Source: Pseudomonadota bacterium
GTDB lineage: Bacteria > Pseudomonadota > Gammaproteobacteria > Burkholderiales > Burkholderiaceae_C
NCBI GenBank assembly: GCA_018241225.1
Contig: JAFEEG010000002.1
Span: forward strand, 62,001 to 126,000
DNA length: 64,000 nt
Direction: 5' to 3'
Below are positions 17,185-25,359 of the stretch, piece by piece. Each line of letters begins with the position of its first letter. Positions within the stretch are counted from its first letter, which is position 1. The translations under genes and the position numbers were made by a program. A model generated the notes under the pieces. That model had not been told where the DNA came from, searched no databases, and worked only from the letters and a program-made list of their open reading frames with translations.

Positions 17185-18175
17185 GGTCCAGCGTCCAGAC
17201 GCCGTGCGGCGACCGGCCCACGTTGACCTGCCGGACGACTTCGCGGCTGGCGACGTCGACCACGCTGAGCTTCTTGGCCCAGCGCGAGGTGACGTAGATG
17301 GTCTTGCCGTCGGCCGATACGTCCATGCAGTCGGGTCCCCCCGGCACTTTGAAGGTGTCCACCACCTTCAGGCTGGCAATGTCGATGCGGCTGATGGTGT
17401 TGGCCACCCGGTTGCTCACCAGCACGGTCTTGCCGTCGCCCATGGAGCGGAAGGCGTGCGCGCCCTTGCCGGTGGGGATGATGCCCACGGCCTTGGGCTC
17501 GGCGCCTGCCACGTCGAACACCTGCACGCCTTCGCCGCCCGTCAGGCCCACCAAGAGGGTCTTGTCCTGGTGGACGCCGAAGATGTCGGCCGGCATGGGG
17601 CCGGTGTGCACGCGCCAGCGGACGGTCTGGGTGGCCAGGTCGACGGCGATGAGCTCGTCGCTGTCCTGCATGGTGACGTAGGCCGTGGTGCTCTTGCTGT
17701 CGATCCAGATGTGGCTGGGCGTCTTGCCGCTGGCAATGCGCTTGACCAGCTTCACGTCCTTGCCGTCCCAGCTGTAGATGTCCACGTGGTTGAGGCGGTT
17801 GCCGGCGGTAACGAACCACTTCATGTCCGGCGAGAAGCGCAGGTGGTAGGGGTCGATGATGCCGGTGACCACCCGCTGGACTTCGGCCGTGCGGGGATTG
17901 AAGAAGGTGAGCGAGTCGCTGGCGGAGTTGGCCACGATCACCGAACGCTCGTCGGGCGTCAGGTAGAGGTGGTGCGGCTCCTTGCCAGTGCCGATGCGCT
18001 GGGTTTCGCTCCAGCGGACGGGGTCGATGACGCTGACGGAGGCGTCCAGCGAATTCAGCACGAAGATGGGCGCTGGGGGCTGGTCGGACGGGACGGCGGC
18101 CCAGGCGCCGGTAGCGGCTGCGGCAGACAGTAAAAAGGCCGCAAAGCGGCCTTTCAGGTGAACGGGAAAGCGCAC
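17171..18175 (-). CDS. YncE-type seven-bladed beta-propeller periplasmic protein
   Basis: 334 aa from GTG 18175, giving an N-terminus RFPVHLKGRFAAFLLSAAAA with a signal peptide cleaved near AWAA. Repeats of the YVTN/NHL type recur about every 42 residues: PIFVLNSLDASVSVIDP, SVIVANSASDSLTFFNP, TAYVTMQDSDELIAVD, TVLVSNRVANTISRIDI, TIYVTSRWAKKLSVVDV. YncE-like propellers bind DNA or proteins or are of unknown role; here it precedes, and overlaps by 14 bp, a polysaccharide deacetylase, implying co-expression. The start codon is the least certain part, since no strong ribosome site is seen. Confidence 0.78.
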   Translation of the reverse strand: MRFPVHLKGRFAAFLLSAAAATGAWAAVPSDQPPAPIFVLNSLDASVSVIDPVRWSETQRIGTGKEPHHLYLTPDERSVIVANSASDSLTFFNPRTAEVQRVVTGIIDPYHLRFSPDMKWFVTAGNRLNHVDIYSWDGKDVKLVKRIASGKTPSHIWIDSKSTTAYVTMQDSDELIAVDLATQTVRWRVHTGPMPADIFGVHQDKTLLVGLTGGEGVQVFDVAGAEPKAVGIIPTGKGAHAFRSMGDGKTVLVSNRVANTISRIDIASLKVVDTFKVPGGPDCMDVSADGKTIYVTSRWAKKLSVVDVASREVVRQVNVGRSPHGVWTLDHARR

Positions 18176-18263
18176 AGGGGATTCCGAAAAGGATGGCGAG
18201 AAGTCTAACGTTCCAGACTTAGCTTCCGATGACTCGCCCCCCGGAAACAGCGCTATTTGCGCG

Positions 18264-18995
18264 CTATTTGCCGCCGCGCAACGCCTGCACCTCGGCCGGC
18301 GCCAGCCAGCGCCACTGGCCGGGCGCCAGGTCTTGCGACAGGGCGAGTTCGCCAATGCGCGAGCGGTGCAGCCCCTCCACCCGGTTGCCCACCGCCGCCA
18401 GCATGCGCTTGACCTGGTGGTACTTGCCTTCGGTGAGGGTCAGGCGCAGCGTGTGCTCGCCGGTGGCCTCGCAGGCGGCGGCCCGCACCGGCTTGGGATC
18501 GTCGTCCAGCACCACGCCGGCCAGCAGCTTTTGCACCTGGGCCGCATCCACCGGGTGCTTGGCCGTCACCTCGTACACCTTGGGCACATGGTGCTTGGGC
18601 GAGCCCATGCGGTGGATGAACTGGCCGTCGTCGGTCAACAACAGCAGGCCGGTCGTGTCCTGGTCGAGCCGGCCGATGGCCTGCACGCCCTGCACCGCGC
18701 CCTTGTTGGGGCGCTGGCGCAGGGGCGCTGGCAGCAGGGTGTAGATGCTGGGGTAGGTCGAGGGCTTTTGCGAACACTCGGTGCCGGCCGGCTTGTGCAG
18801 CATCACGTAGGCCTTGGCCTGGTAGATCCACGGCGTGCCCTGCACGGTGAATGCCAGGCCGTCGGTGGCCTCGAACTCGGCAAAGGCGTCGTCTTCCGCC
18901 CTGCCCTCCACAGTCACGTAGCCCTGCTGGACGAGCCCGGCGCATACGCGCCGGGTGCCAAAGCCCTGCGAATACAAGATCTCCTGAAGCTGCAT
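18264..18995 (-). CDS. rsuA: 16S rRNA pseudouridine(516) synthase
   Basis: 243 aa. An N-terminal S4-like domain (LQEILYSQGFGTRRVC, then LVQQGYVTVEG) is followed by the RsuA catalytic domain with the conserved aspartate in AIGRLDQDTTGLLLLTDDG and the terminal EGKYHQVKRMLAAVGNRV. RsuA isomerises U516 of 16S rRNA. RluE/RluF relatives share the fold, but length and domain layout favour RsuA. It lies just after ggt (4 bp gap), same strand. Confidence 0.88.
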   Translation of the reverse strand: MQLQEILYSQGFGTRRVCAGLVQQGYVTVEGRAEDDAFAEFEATDGLAFTVQGTPWIYQAKAYVMLHKPAGTECSQKPSTYPSIYTLLPAPLRQRPNKGAVQGVQAIGRLDQDTTGLLLLTDDGQFIHRMGSPKHHVPKVYEVTAKHPVDAAQVQKLLAGVVLDDDPKPVRAAACEATGEHTLRLTLTEGKYHQVKRMLAAVGNRVEGLHRSRIGELALSQDLAPGQWRWLAPAEVQALRGGK

Positions 18996-18998
18996 CGA

Positions 18999-20732
18999 TC
19001 AATAGCCCAGCGCCAGCCCCGTGTTGCGGCGCGGGTCGTTGGCGCCGTAGAAGCGGTTGTTGGCCACCGGCTTGCCGCCCAGCGAAGGCGCGCCGACGAT
19101 GATGGCCGCCAGGTGGTTGGCCGGCTGCGGCACGCCCAGGTTGTGGCCCATGTCGGTCAGCAGCTTGGTGGTGTCGGGCGAGAACGCGTAGGTCTCGACG
19201 TTGGTCACGTCGGGCAGCCACTGCTGGTGGAAGCGCGGCGCGTCCACGGCCTCCTGCACGTTCATGCCGTAGTCGATGGCATTGATCATGGTCAGCATCA
19301 CCGCGGTGATGATGCGGCTGCCGCCAGGCGTGCCCACCACCATGACCGGCTTGCCGTCCTTGGTGACGATGGTCGGGCTCATCGACGACAGCGGGCGCTT
19401 GCCGGGCTCGATCTTGTTGGCCTCGCCCTGCACCAGCCCGTACAGGTTGGGCACGCCCACCTTCGAGGTGAAGTCGTCCATCTCGTCGTTGAGCAGCACG
19501 CCTGTCTTGGGGGCCATGACCTTGGCACCGAACCAGTCATTGAGCGTATAGGTGACCGACACCGCATTGCCCCACTTGTCGGCAATCGAGTAGTGCGTGG
19601 TGTTGCTGCCTTCATGCGGCGCCACGCCGGGCTTGATGTCCTTGGAGACGCCCGCCTTCTTCGGATCGATGACCGCACGGATCTTCTCGGCATAACCCTT
19701 GTCGAGCAGCCGATCCAGCGGGTTCTTCACGAAGTCGGGATCGCCCAGGTAGCTGTTGCGATCCACGTAGGCGTGGCGCATGGCCTCGATCTGGTAGTGC
19801 ACCGCCTGCGCCGAGTGGTAGCCCAGGTCCTTGAGCGGGTAGCCCTCGAGGATGTTGAGCATCTCGCAGATGATCACGCCGCCAGAGCTGGGCGGGGGCG
19901 CCGACACCACGTGGTAGCCACGGTAGTCGCATTCCACAGGCGCCATTTCGCGCGTCTTGTACTGCTCCAGGTCGGCCATCGTGATGATGCCGTTGCCGGC
20001 CTTGCTCGAATCGGCGATCGACTTGGCCACCCAGCCCTTGTAGAAGCCGTCGGTGCCCTTGGTGCTGACTTCGCGCAGCGTGCGCGCCAGGTCCTTTTGC
20101 ACCAGGCGGTCGCCGGCCTTGTAGGGCTGGCCGGCCTTGTTCAGGAAGATGGCCGCGCTGGCCGGGTCTTCGCCGAAATCCTTGGTCGCGGTCAGCAGCA
20201 GGTCGATGTCGCCCTGCTCCAGTACGAAGCCCTTTTCGGCCAGTTGCACCGACGGAGCGATGAGCTGGGCGCGCTTCATGGTGCCGTACTTCTCGCGGGC
20301 GTACTCCATGCCCGAGACGCTGCCGGGCACACCCACCGCCAGGTGCCCCTTGGTGGAGGCGCCCTTGATGACGTTGCCGTCCTTGTCCAGGTACATGTTG
20401 GCCGTGGCTGCCAGCGGCGCCTTCTCGCGGAAGTCGAGGAAGGTCTTGCGGCCATCGGCCAGCTGGATGGTCATGAAACCGCCGCCGCCCAGGTTGCCGG
20501 CTGCGGGATACACCACCGCCAGCGCGTAGCCCACGGCCACGGCGGCATCCACCGCATTGCCGCCGCGCTTGAGCACGTCGACGCCGACCTGGCTGGCCAG
20601 GTGCTGCGCACTGACCACCATGCCGTTCTCGGCGGCGACCGGGGCCACGGAAGCGGCCTGCGCAGCGCCAAGGCTGCCCAGGGCCAGAACTGCGCCCAGT
20701 ACGGCGCTCAGTCGGGGTTGCATCGCTTTCAT
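18999..20732 (-). CDS. ggt: Gamma-glutamyltransferase (periplasmic)
   Basis: 577 aa. A signal peptide (LSAVLGAVLALGSLGAAQA) leads to an N-terminal nucleophile hydrolase. Self-cleavage should occur before the Thr of NTTHYSIADKWGNAVSVTYT, the catalytic nucleophile of the small subunit; VGTPGGSRIITAVMLT supplies the oxyanion region and RPLSSMSPTIV the substrate loop. It hydrolyses glutathione and transfers the gamma-glutamyl group in the periplasm. AGGAGAGAGACG precedes ATG 20732. rsuA follows immediately. Confidence 0.96.
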   Translation of the reverse strand: MKAMQPRLSAVLGAVLALGSLGAAQAASVAPVAAENGMVVSAQHLASQVGVDVLKRGGNAVDAAVAVGYALAVVYPAAGNLGGGGFMTIQLADGRKTFLDFREKAPLAATANMYLDKDGNVIKGASTKGHLAVGVPGSVSGMEYAREKYGTMKRAQLIAPSVQLAEKGFVLEQGDIDLLLTATKDFGEDPASAAIFLNKAGQPYKAGDRLVQKDLARTLREVSTKGTDGFYKGWVAKSIADSSKAGNGIITMADLEQYKTREMAPVECDYRGYHVVSAPPPSSGGVIICEMLNILEGYPLKDLGYHSAQAVHYQIEAMRHAYVDRNSYLGDPDFVKNPLDRLLDKGYAEKIRAVIDPKKAGVSKDIKPGVAPHEGSNTTHYSIADKWGNAVSVTYTLNDWFGAKVMAPKTGVLLNDEMDDFTSKVGVPNLYGLVQGEANKIEPGKRPLSSMSPTIVTKDGKPVMVVGTPGGSRIITAVMLTMINAIDYGMNVQEAVDAPRFHQQWLPDVTNVETYAFSPDTTKLLTDMGHNLGVPQPANHLAAIIVGAPSLGGKPVANNRFYGANDPRRNTGLALGY

Positions 20733-20786
20733 CGTCTCTCTCCTGGATGTCGTTATTGACGAGTAGGAAGTGCCGCCCGAGGGGAA

Positions 20787-22385
20787 TCAGGCAGCGGTCA
20801 ACAAGCCCTTTCGCCTCAAGTCCTTGAGAGCCAGGGCCACCTGTTGTCGGGTGAAATCGCGCAGCGCCTCATCGTCCGTGAGGGGCTGCTCGTCCTTGAT
20901 GAATCGCAGGCGCTCGGCGCGCGCCTCGTCGGCGAGAAAGTCGGCCAGTGCCTGATGCGAATGGCCGCCGTCGAGCAGCGGCAGCAGGCAGCGCTCGATC
21001 ACCGACAGCGGAACCTGTTCGTGCCACTGGTTGCATGCCTGCGCCTGCGGCCCCGCGGCCAGGGCCAGATCGGGCGCGCTGCGCACACTGGCCAACGCGC
21101 GGGGGAACTCCGCCACGTGCGCGGCCGCATTGACCGGCGCGCGGCGAATCCGCACCGCACCCAGGATCAGCAGTTCTTCGAGCATGGCCATGACGAAGGC
21201 ATCGACCTGCGCGCGCGGCTCGCCGGCGCGATCGGCCACCGCGGTGATCAGCGCCTCGACACCCACCGACGCCGGATAGCGCTCGTCCAGCACCAGCGCC
21301 ACCGCCTTGTGCACGGGCAGGCGCAGCGTGACCTTGAGGTTGCGCAGCGCGTGGCATGGCTGCTCGCGTGCGTCCAGGGTGAGCGGCCCGCCGTCTTCGG
21401 TGAAGAAGACGCCCGCATAGTCGAGTTGGCGCAGGCGCTGCGGATCGAGCCGATAGCGGATCTGGCTCGCGCGCTCCTGGCGCACCAGCAGGCTCTGCCG
21501 GAACGAGCGGTTGACCAGGAAGTCCAGGTACTGCTCCATCATCACCTGGCTGCCGCCGCATTCGCGCAGCAGCGGCGCACGCACCTGCTCGCCGTAGTTC
21601 TGCACGAACATGGTGGAAGGCTCGGCATCGCCCAGGTAGGCAAGGCCCGCGTTGTTGGCGCGCGCGACGAACTCCTTGAAGTAGCACGGCGAGTTGCAGG
21701 GCTCCAGGAACTCATGCATGAGATAGGAAGGGCTGGCGCTGCGCACCACCGGCATCATCTCGTCCAGCGTGGCCTTGAGCACGCTGCCCGGCCTGGCAGA
21801 CTGGTCCAGGAACTCGAGCATGCCTCGCGCATACGAGAGCTTTTCGCCGGGCTCGTCGCGCGGCGCGCCCCGCAGGATCATGGCGTCGCGCACGATCTCG
21901 CGCGACTTCCATCCGGGGTGGACGTTGTAGCTGATATAGGCCACACCATGAGGCGCCAGGTTGCGCGCGCAGGCGCGCAGGATGGCCTCTTGCACCGCGC
22001 CCGGCACCCAGCTGTAGACGCCGTGGCAGATGATGTAGTCGAACTGGCCGAAGGCCTCGTCGATCTCGGAAATGTCGAAGTGGCGCAGCCGCAGGTTGGC
22101 AAGACCGGCACGGTCGACCGCCGCCTGGCCCTGGCGGGTCTGCACTGCGGACAGGTCCACTCCTACGAAGGTGGCATCTGGAAAACGCGCCGCCAACGGG
22201 ATCAGGTTGCCGCCCGAAGCGCATCCGAGCTCCAGTACGCGCGCCTTACCGGGCGGCGGAACATCCAGCCCGAACAGAAAGGCGACAGCCTCCAGGTGCT
22301 CTGCCGCCGTCTGCGGAAACGGGTGCGAGTCATAAGGCACCTCGTCGTAGTAGTTGCTCAGCTGGCTGGTGACGGAATCCGGCAT
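20787..22385 (-). CDS. SAM-dependent methyltransferase with methyltransferase-regulatory domain
   Basis: 532 aa. The N-terminal class I methyltransferase has motif I VLELGCASGGNLIPLAARFP and motif II TFVGVDLSAVQ, then FDYIICHGVYSWVPGAVQEA. The long C-terminal part (roughly 220-532) fits the MethyTransf_Reg (PF10119) regulatory domain found in a bacterial family of unknown substrate. It ends in LKDLRRKGLLTAA. It lies 54 bp upstream of ggt on the same strand. No substrate can be inferred. Confidence 0.85.
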   Translation of the reverse strand: MPDSVTSQLSNYYDEVPYDSHPFPQTAAEHLEAVAFLFGLDVPPPGKARVLELGCASGGNLIPLAARFPDATFVGVDLSAVQTRQGQAAVDRAGLANLRLRHFDISEIDEAFGQFDYIICHGVYSWVPGAVQEAILRACARNLAPHGVAYISYNVHPGWKSREIVRDAMILRGAPRDEPGEKLSYARGMLEFLDQSARPGSVLKATLDEMMPVVRSASPSYLMHEFLEPCNSPCYFKEFVARANNAGLAYLGDAEPSTMFVQNYGEQVRAPLLRECGGSQVMMEQYLDFLVNRSFRQSLLVRQERASQIRYRLDPQRLRQLDYAGVFFTEDGGPLTLDAREQPCHALRNLKVTLRLPVHKAVALVLDERYPASVGVEALITAVADRAGEPRAQVDAFVMAMLEELLILGAVRIRRAPVNAAAHVAEFPRALASVRSAPDLALAAGPQAQACNQWHEQVPLSVIERCLLPLLDGGHSHQALADFLADEARAERLRFIKDEQPLTDDEALRDFTRQQVALALKDLRRKGLLTAA

Positions 22386-22496
22386 GGTGGCGAGGCCTTC
22401 GGGCGCTTGGCGGATGGATCGGAGCGTGATCGCTCGTGCCCGCCACTATACGTGCACCAATGGCCGCTCCTACCGCACATGCCCGGGCTCGAACCA

Positions 22497-22527
22497 AAGA
22501 AAAATGCCCGGCAGCAAGGCCGCCGGG
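22497..22527 (-). terminator. ssrA terminator
   Basis: On the minus strand CCCGGCGGC pairs with GCTGCCGGG (one G-T) around CTT, followed by CATTTTTCTTT. It lies 15 nt beyond the CCA end of the tmRNA. Confidence 0.88.
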
Positions 22528-22541
22528 TATCGGAGTGAATG

Positions 22542-22928
22542 TGGTGGAGCTGGGGGGATTCGAACCCCCGTCCGCAAGCCTTCTTCGCGCAGTTCTACAT
22601 GTTTAGCGATCTGTTTTGGATCTCGCCACCGGTGTCGCGCAGTCGCACGCTACACCGGCCGCCAGTGCCCTATTGTCTTGCCCCGACCCAAGGCACCCGG
22701 ATCGAAGCCAGCCTATGTGAATAACCTTGCAGCCGGGAGGCGCCAGATTGCTCTAGTGCCCCCTTGCCCAGCCCATAGGCCAACTGTTGCAAGGCTCACT
22801 GGTGTTTAAGCAGCGAGTGCGAAACGTTCGTCGTTTGCAGTTAGTTTGTTTGAATCTGTTTAACGAGCGCATTCAGCTCGACATGCCCCGCTGCGATTCC
22901 GAACCCACGTCGAAACCAATGCAGCCCC
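22542..22928 (-). ncRNA. ssrA: Transfer-messenger RNA (one-piece), tag ANDERFALAA
   Basis: 387 nt. The 5' end GGGGCTGCATTGGTTTCGAC and the 3' end GGGTTCGAATCCCCCCAGCT...CCACCA form the tRNA-like domain; CCA is encoded. The tag frame at 22806-22838 reads GCA AAC GAC GAA CGT TTC GCA CTC GCT GCT TAA, giving A-N-D-E-R-F-A-L-A-A. It rescues ribosomes stalled on broken mRNAs and marks the product for ClpXP. It is contiguous rather than the permuted two-piece form known in some betaproteobacteria. A -10-like TAAAAT lies just upstream (22940-22945), overlapped by the end of gph. Confidence 0.97.
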
Positions 22929-22939
22929 AGGAACTGACT

Positions 22940-22945
22940 ATTTTA
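22940..22945 (-). promoter_or_regulatory. Probable -10 element of ssrA
   Basis: TAAAAT on the minus strand lies 11 nt before the mature tmRNA 5' end, so a short leader would be removed by RNase P. No clear -35 is visible. The element begins 12 nt after the gph stop codon. Confidence 0.5.
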
Positions 22946-22957
22946 GGGCTTGGCGCA

Positions 22958-23650
22958 CTATTTAAAGAGCAGCTCGCCCGAATTTGCCGACGCGATCAGG
23001 GTCAACAGCGCCGCAGGGGTCGAAATGCTCGCATCCGCCTTCCACAACTGCGTATCCGCGCGGTCGCCGAGGTAGCCGTAGGTGGCCGCCACGGTGCGCA
23101 TGCCCGCTGCCCGGCCCGCCATGACGTCGCGCTCGTCGTCGCCCACGAAGAAGCATCGACCGGGCTGCACGCCCAAGCGACGCGCAGCCTCGAACAAGGG
23201 CTCGGGATGCGGCTTCGCATACGGCGTCGTGTCGCCACACACCAGCGCACCCGAGGTCGCAAACAGCGGCATGGCAGCGGTAAGTGGCGCCGCAAAACGG
23301 ACCGACTTGTTGGTCACAACGCCCCAGCGAAGACCCTGCCGCGACAGTTGCTCGATCAGCTCCGCCACACCGTCGAAGGCGCGTGTGCGCACTGTCATCG
23401 CGCGCTCGTAGTTGACGAAGAACTCTTCGCGCAACTGCGGGAAGTCCGGGTGGTCCGGCGTGATGCTGAACGCCACGCCCAGCATGCCACGCGCACCGGA
23501 GCCGGCCATGGGGCGGTAGTTTTCCAGAGGCAAGGAAGCCATCCCCCGGTCGGTACGCATCTTGTCGGCCGCGGCGCCCAGGTCGGGTGCGCTGTCGATC
23601 AGCGTGCCGTCGAGGTCGAACAGCACGGCATCGAAGGATCGCTCGCTCAT
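22958..23650 (-). CDS. gph: Phosphoglycolate phosphatase (HAD family)
   Basis: 230 aa. HAD motifs are intact: FDAVLFDLDGTLIDSAPD (nucleophile Asp), VVTNKS, and the Lys/Asp region YAKPHPEPLF ... FFVGDDERDVMAGRAAGM. It removes 2-phosphoglycolate made during repair of 3'-phosphoglycolate ends or from oxygenation reactions. It starts at ATG 23650, overlapping the ubiG stop by 4 bp (ATGA), the usual ubiG-gph order of this group. Confidence 0.9.
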   Translation of the reverse strand: MSERSFDAVLFDLDGTLIDSAPDLGAAADKMRTDRGMASLPLENYRPMAGSGARGMLGVAFSITPDHPDFPQLREEFFVNYERAMTVRTRAFDGVAELIEQLSRQGLRWGVVTNKSVRFAAPLTAAMPLFATSGALVCGDTTPYAKPHPEPLFEAARRLGVQPGRCFFVGDDERDVMAGRAAGMRTVAATYGYLGDRADTQLWKADASISTPAALLTLIASANSGELLFK

Positions 23651-24372
23651 TGGCCCAACGCCTCCGGCCTTTGGGTTGCAAACATGTAGTTCACGCTCGT
23701 GTTGTCGCTGAGCCAGTAGCGGCGCGTGAGCGGGTTGTATTCCATGCCGCGGGTGTGTTGCAGTTCGAGGCCGGCGGCGCGGCAATAGGAGGCCAGCTCG
23801 CTCGGTCGGATGAGTTTTCTGTACTCATGGGTGCCCTTGGGAAGCATGCCCAGCACGTACTCCGCACCCACGATGGCCAGCAAGAAGGACTTGAAGTTGC
23901 GGTGAATGGTCGAGAAGAACACCCAGCCGCCCGGCTTGACCAGTTCCGCACAGGCCTTGACCACCGAGGCCGGTTCGGGCACGTGTTCGAGCATCTCCAT
24001 GCAGGTCACGACGTCGAAACTCGCGGGCTGCTCTTGCGCCAGCTCCTCGACTGCCACATGGCGGTACTTGATGTTGGGTGTTCCGGCCTCCAACGCATGC
24101 AACTGCGCGACCTTGAGGGCCTTGTCGGCCAGGTCGATGCCCAGCACCTGGGCACCTTTTCGCGCCATGGAATCGGCCAGGATGCCGCCGCCGCAACCCA
24201 CGTCCAGCGCACGATGACCGGACAGCGGTGCCATGCCATCAATCCACTCCAGCCGCAGCGGATTGATTTCGTGCAATGGCCGAAACTCGCTTTCCATATC
24301 CCACCAGCGATGCGCCAGCTCGGAAAATTTGGCCAATTCGGCCGGATCGGCGTTCACGTTATTGCTGCTCAT
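23647..24372 (-). CDS. ubiG: Bifunctional ubiquinone O-methyltransferase
   Basis: 241 aa. UbiG carries out both O-methylations of ubiquinone synthesis. Motif I ALDVGCGGGILADSMARKG, VLGIDLADKAL, and the FDVVTCMEMLEHVPEP motif are standard; the N-terminus FSELAHRWWDMESEFRPLHEINPLR is diagnostic of UbiG. Translationally coupled to gph through an ATGA overlap. Two strong terminators separate it from the upstream OmpA-family gene, so ubiG-gph probably has its own promoter in the short gap. Confidence 0.97.
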   Translation of the reverse strand: MSSNNVNADPAELAKFSELAHRWWDMESEFRPLHEINPLRLEWIDGMAPLSGHRALDVGCGGGILADSMARKGAQVLGIDLADKALKVAQLHALEAGTPNIKYRHVAVEELAQEQPASFDVVTCMEMLEHVPEPASVVKACAELVKPGGWVFFSTIHRNFKSFLLAIVGAEYVLGMLPKGTHEYRKLIRPSELASYCRAAGLELQHTRGMEYNPLTRRYWLSDNTSVNYMFATQRPEALGQ

Positions 24373-24414
24373 TCTTCAGATTATGAATGGGGCGCAGTTC
24401 CCCGGAAAACCATG

Positions 24415-24437
24415 AAAAAGCCCCGCACAAGCGGGGC
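24415..24437 (-). terminator. Second terminator downstream of the OmpA-family gene
   Basis: Minus strand GCCCCGC-TTGT-GCGGGGC followed by TTTTT. It is arranged in tandem with the terminator at 24445. Confidence 0.88.
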
Positions 24438-24444
24438 CTGAAGT

Positions 24445-24468
24445 AAAAAACCCCGCCGAAGCGGGGTT
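24445..24468 (-). terminator. First terminator downstream of the OmpA-family gene
   Basis: Minus strand AACCCCGC-TTCG-GCGGGGTT (stable UUCG tetraloop) followed by TTTTTT. The tandem arrangement is usual behind very highly expressed porin-like genes. Confidence 0.92.
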
Positions 24469-24487
24469 AGTTGTAAATCCTTTCGGA

Positions 24488-25132
24488 TTACTTGGTGGCT
24501 TGCGTGCCGACCACTTCGATTTCCACGCGACGGTTCTTGGCGCGGCCTTCCTTGGTGCGGTTGTCCGCAACAGGCTGCTTCTCGCCCTTGCCTTCGGTGT
24601 AGACGCGGTTGCGTTCGATGCCCTTCGAGACCAGGTAGGCCTTGACGGCTTCAGCGCGGCGGACCGACAGCTTCTGGTTGTAGGCGTCCGTACCGATCGA
24701 GTCGGTGTGGCCCACGGCGATGATCACTTCCAGGTTCACGCCACGGATCTTGTTGACCAGGTCGTCCAGCTTGGCGCGGCCTTCGGGCTTCAGGACAGAC
24801 TTGTCGAAGTCGAAGAAGGCGTCAGCGGCGAAGGTCACCTTCGAAGCGACGGGAGCGGGAGCGGGAGCCGGAGCGGCAGGTGCAGCCGGAGCGGGAGCAG
24901 CGGCGGGAACCAGAGCGCCGTCGCAACCCACAGCAGCCGTAGCAGGCGTCCAGCTCGAATCGCGCCAGCACAGTTCGTTGGTGCCGTTCTTCCAGACCAG
25001 TTCGCCCGTACCGTTTTGCCAGTTGTCGACGGTGGTACCGCCATCCGCGGCGGTGACACGGGTCTGCGCGCCGGCGGCAGTGGCGAGCGCAGCGACTGCA
25101 AACATCATCGCCACTTTATTCAGTTTCTTCAT
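24488..25132 (-). CDS. OmpA-family outer-membrane/peptidoglycan-binding protein
   Basis: 214 aa. Signal peptide MKKLNKVAMMFAVAALATAAGAQ, a short domain with two cysteines (ELCWRD...VGCDG), an Ala/Pro hinge, then the OmpA C-terminal domain: ADAFFDFDKSVLKPEGRAKL, VGHTDSIGTDAYNQKLSVRR (meso-DAP-binding Asp and Arg), GKGEKQPVADNRTKEGRAKN. There is no eight-stranded barrel, so it is a small soluble or anchored OmpA relative as in other Burkholderiales. Divergent from gyrA. Confidence 0.93.
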   Translation of the reverse strand: MKKLNKVAMMFAVAALATAAGAQTRVTAADGGTTVDNWQNGTGELVWKNGTNELCWRDSSWTPATAAVGCDGALVPAAAPAPAAPAAPAPAPAPVASKVTFAADAFFDFDKSVLKPEGRAKLDDLVNKIRGVNLEVIIAVGHTDSIGTDAYNQKLSVRRAEAVKAYLVSKGIERNRVYTEGKGEKQPVADNRTKEGRAKNRRVEIEVVGTQATK

Positions 25133-25359
25133 GGTTCTCCTCTTGGGGAAAAAGCCGCAGCCGCGCTGCGAAACAAGGACGCTTTAAGTGACCACCACCC
25201 AAAACGCTGGAACGATTGTGCCATAGGGTCTTTAGCAAACAGGTCGGATCCGGGGGCCCAAACGCCCCTCAAAGGCCGAATACAGCCCCATCTGTTGCTG
25301 CGCTGCTACACCTCGGAGGGCGTAAAATTTCGGGTCCTTGCCTGCTGGCCCTCCCCTTC
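25133..25359. other. Divergent promoter region between the OmpA-family gene and gyrA
   Basis: 227 bp. A -10-like TAAAAT is at 25323-25328 on the plus strand, putting a gyrA start near 25335 and a leader of about 25 nt. No good Shine-Dalgarno precedes the gyrA ATG. No coding feature is seen. Confidence 0.45.

Noticed and set aside
22542-22928. Two-piece permuted tmRNA
   Set aside because: The 5' and 3' tRNA-like halves are at the ends of one continuous 387-nt gene in normal order, with the tag between.
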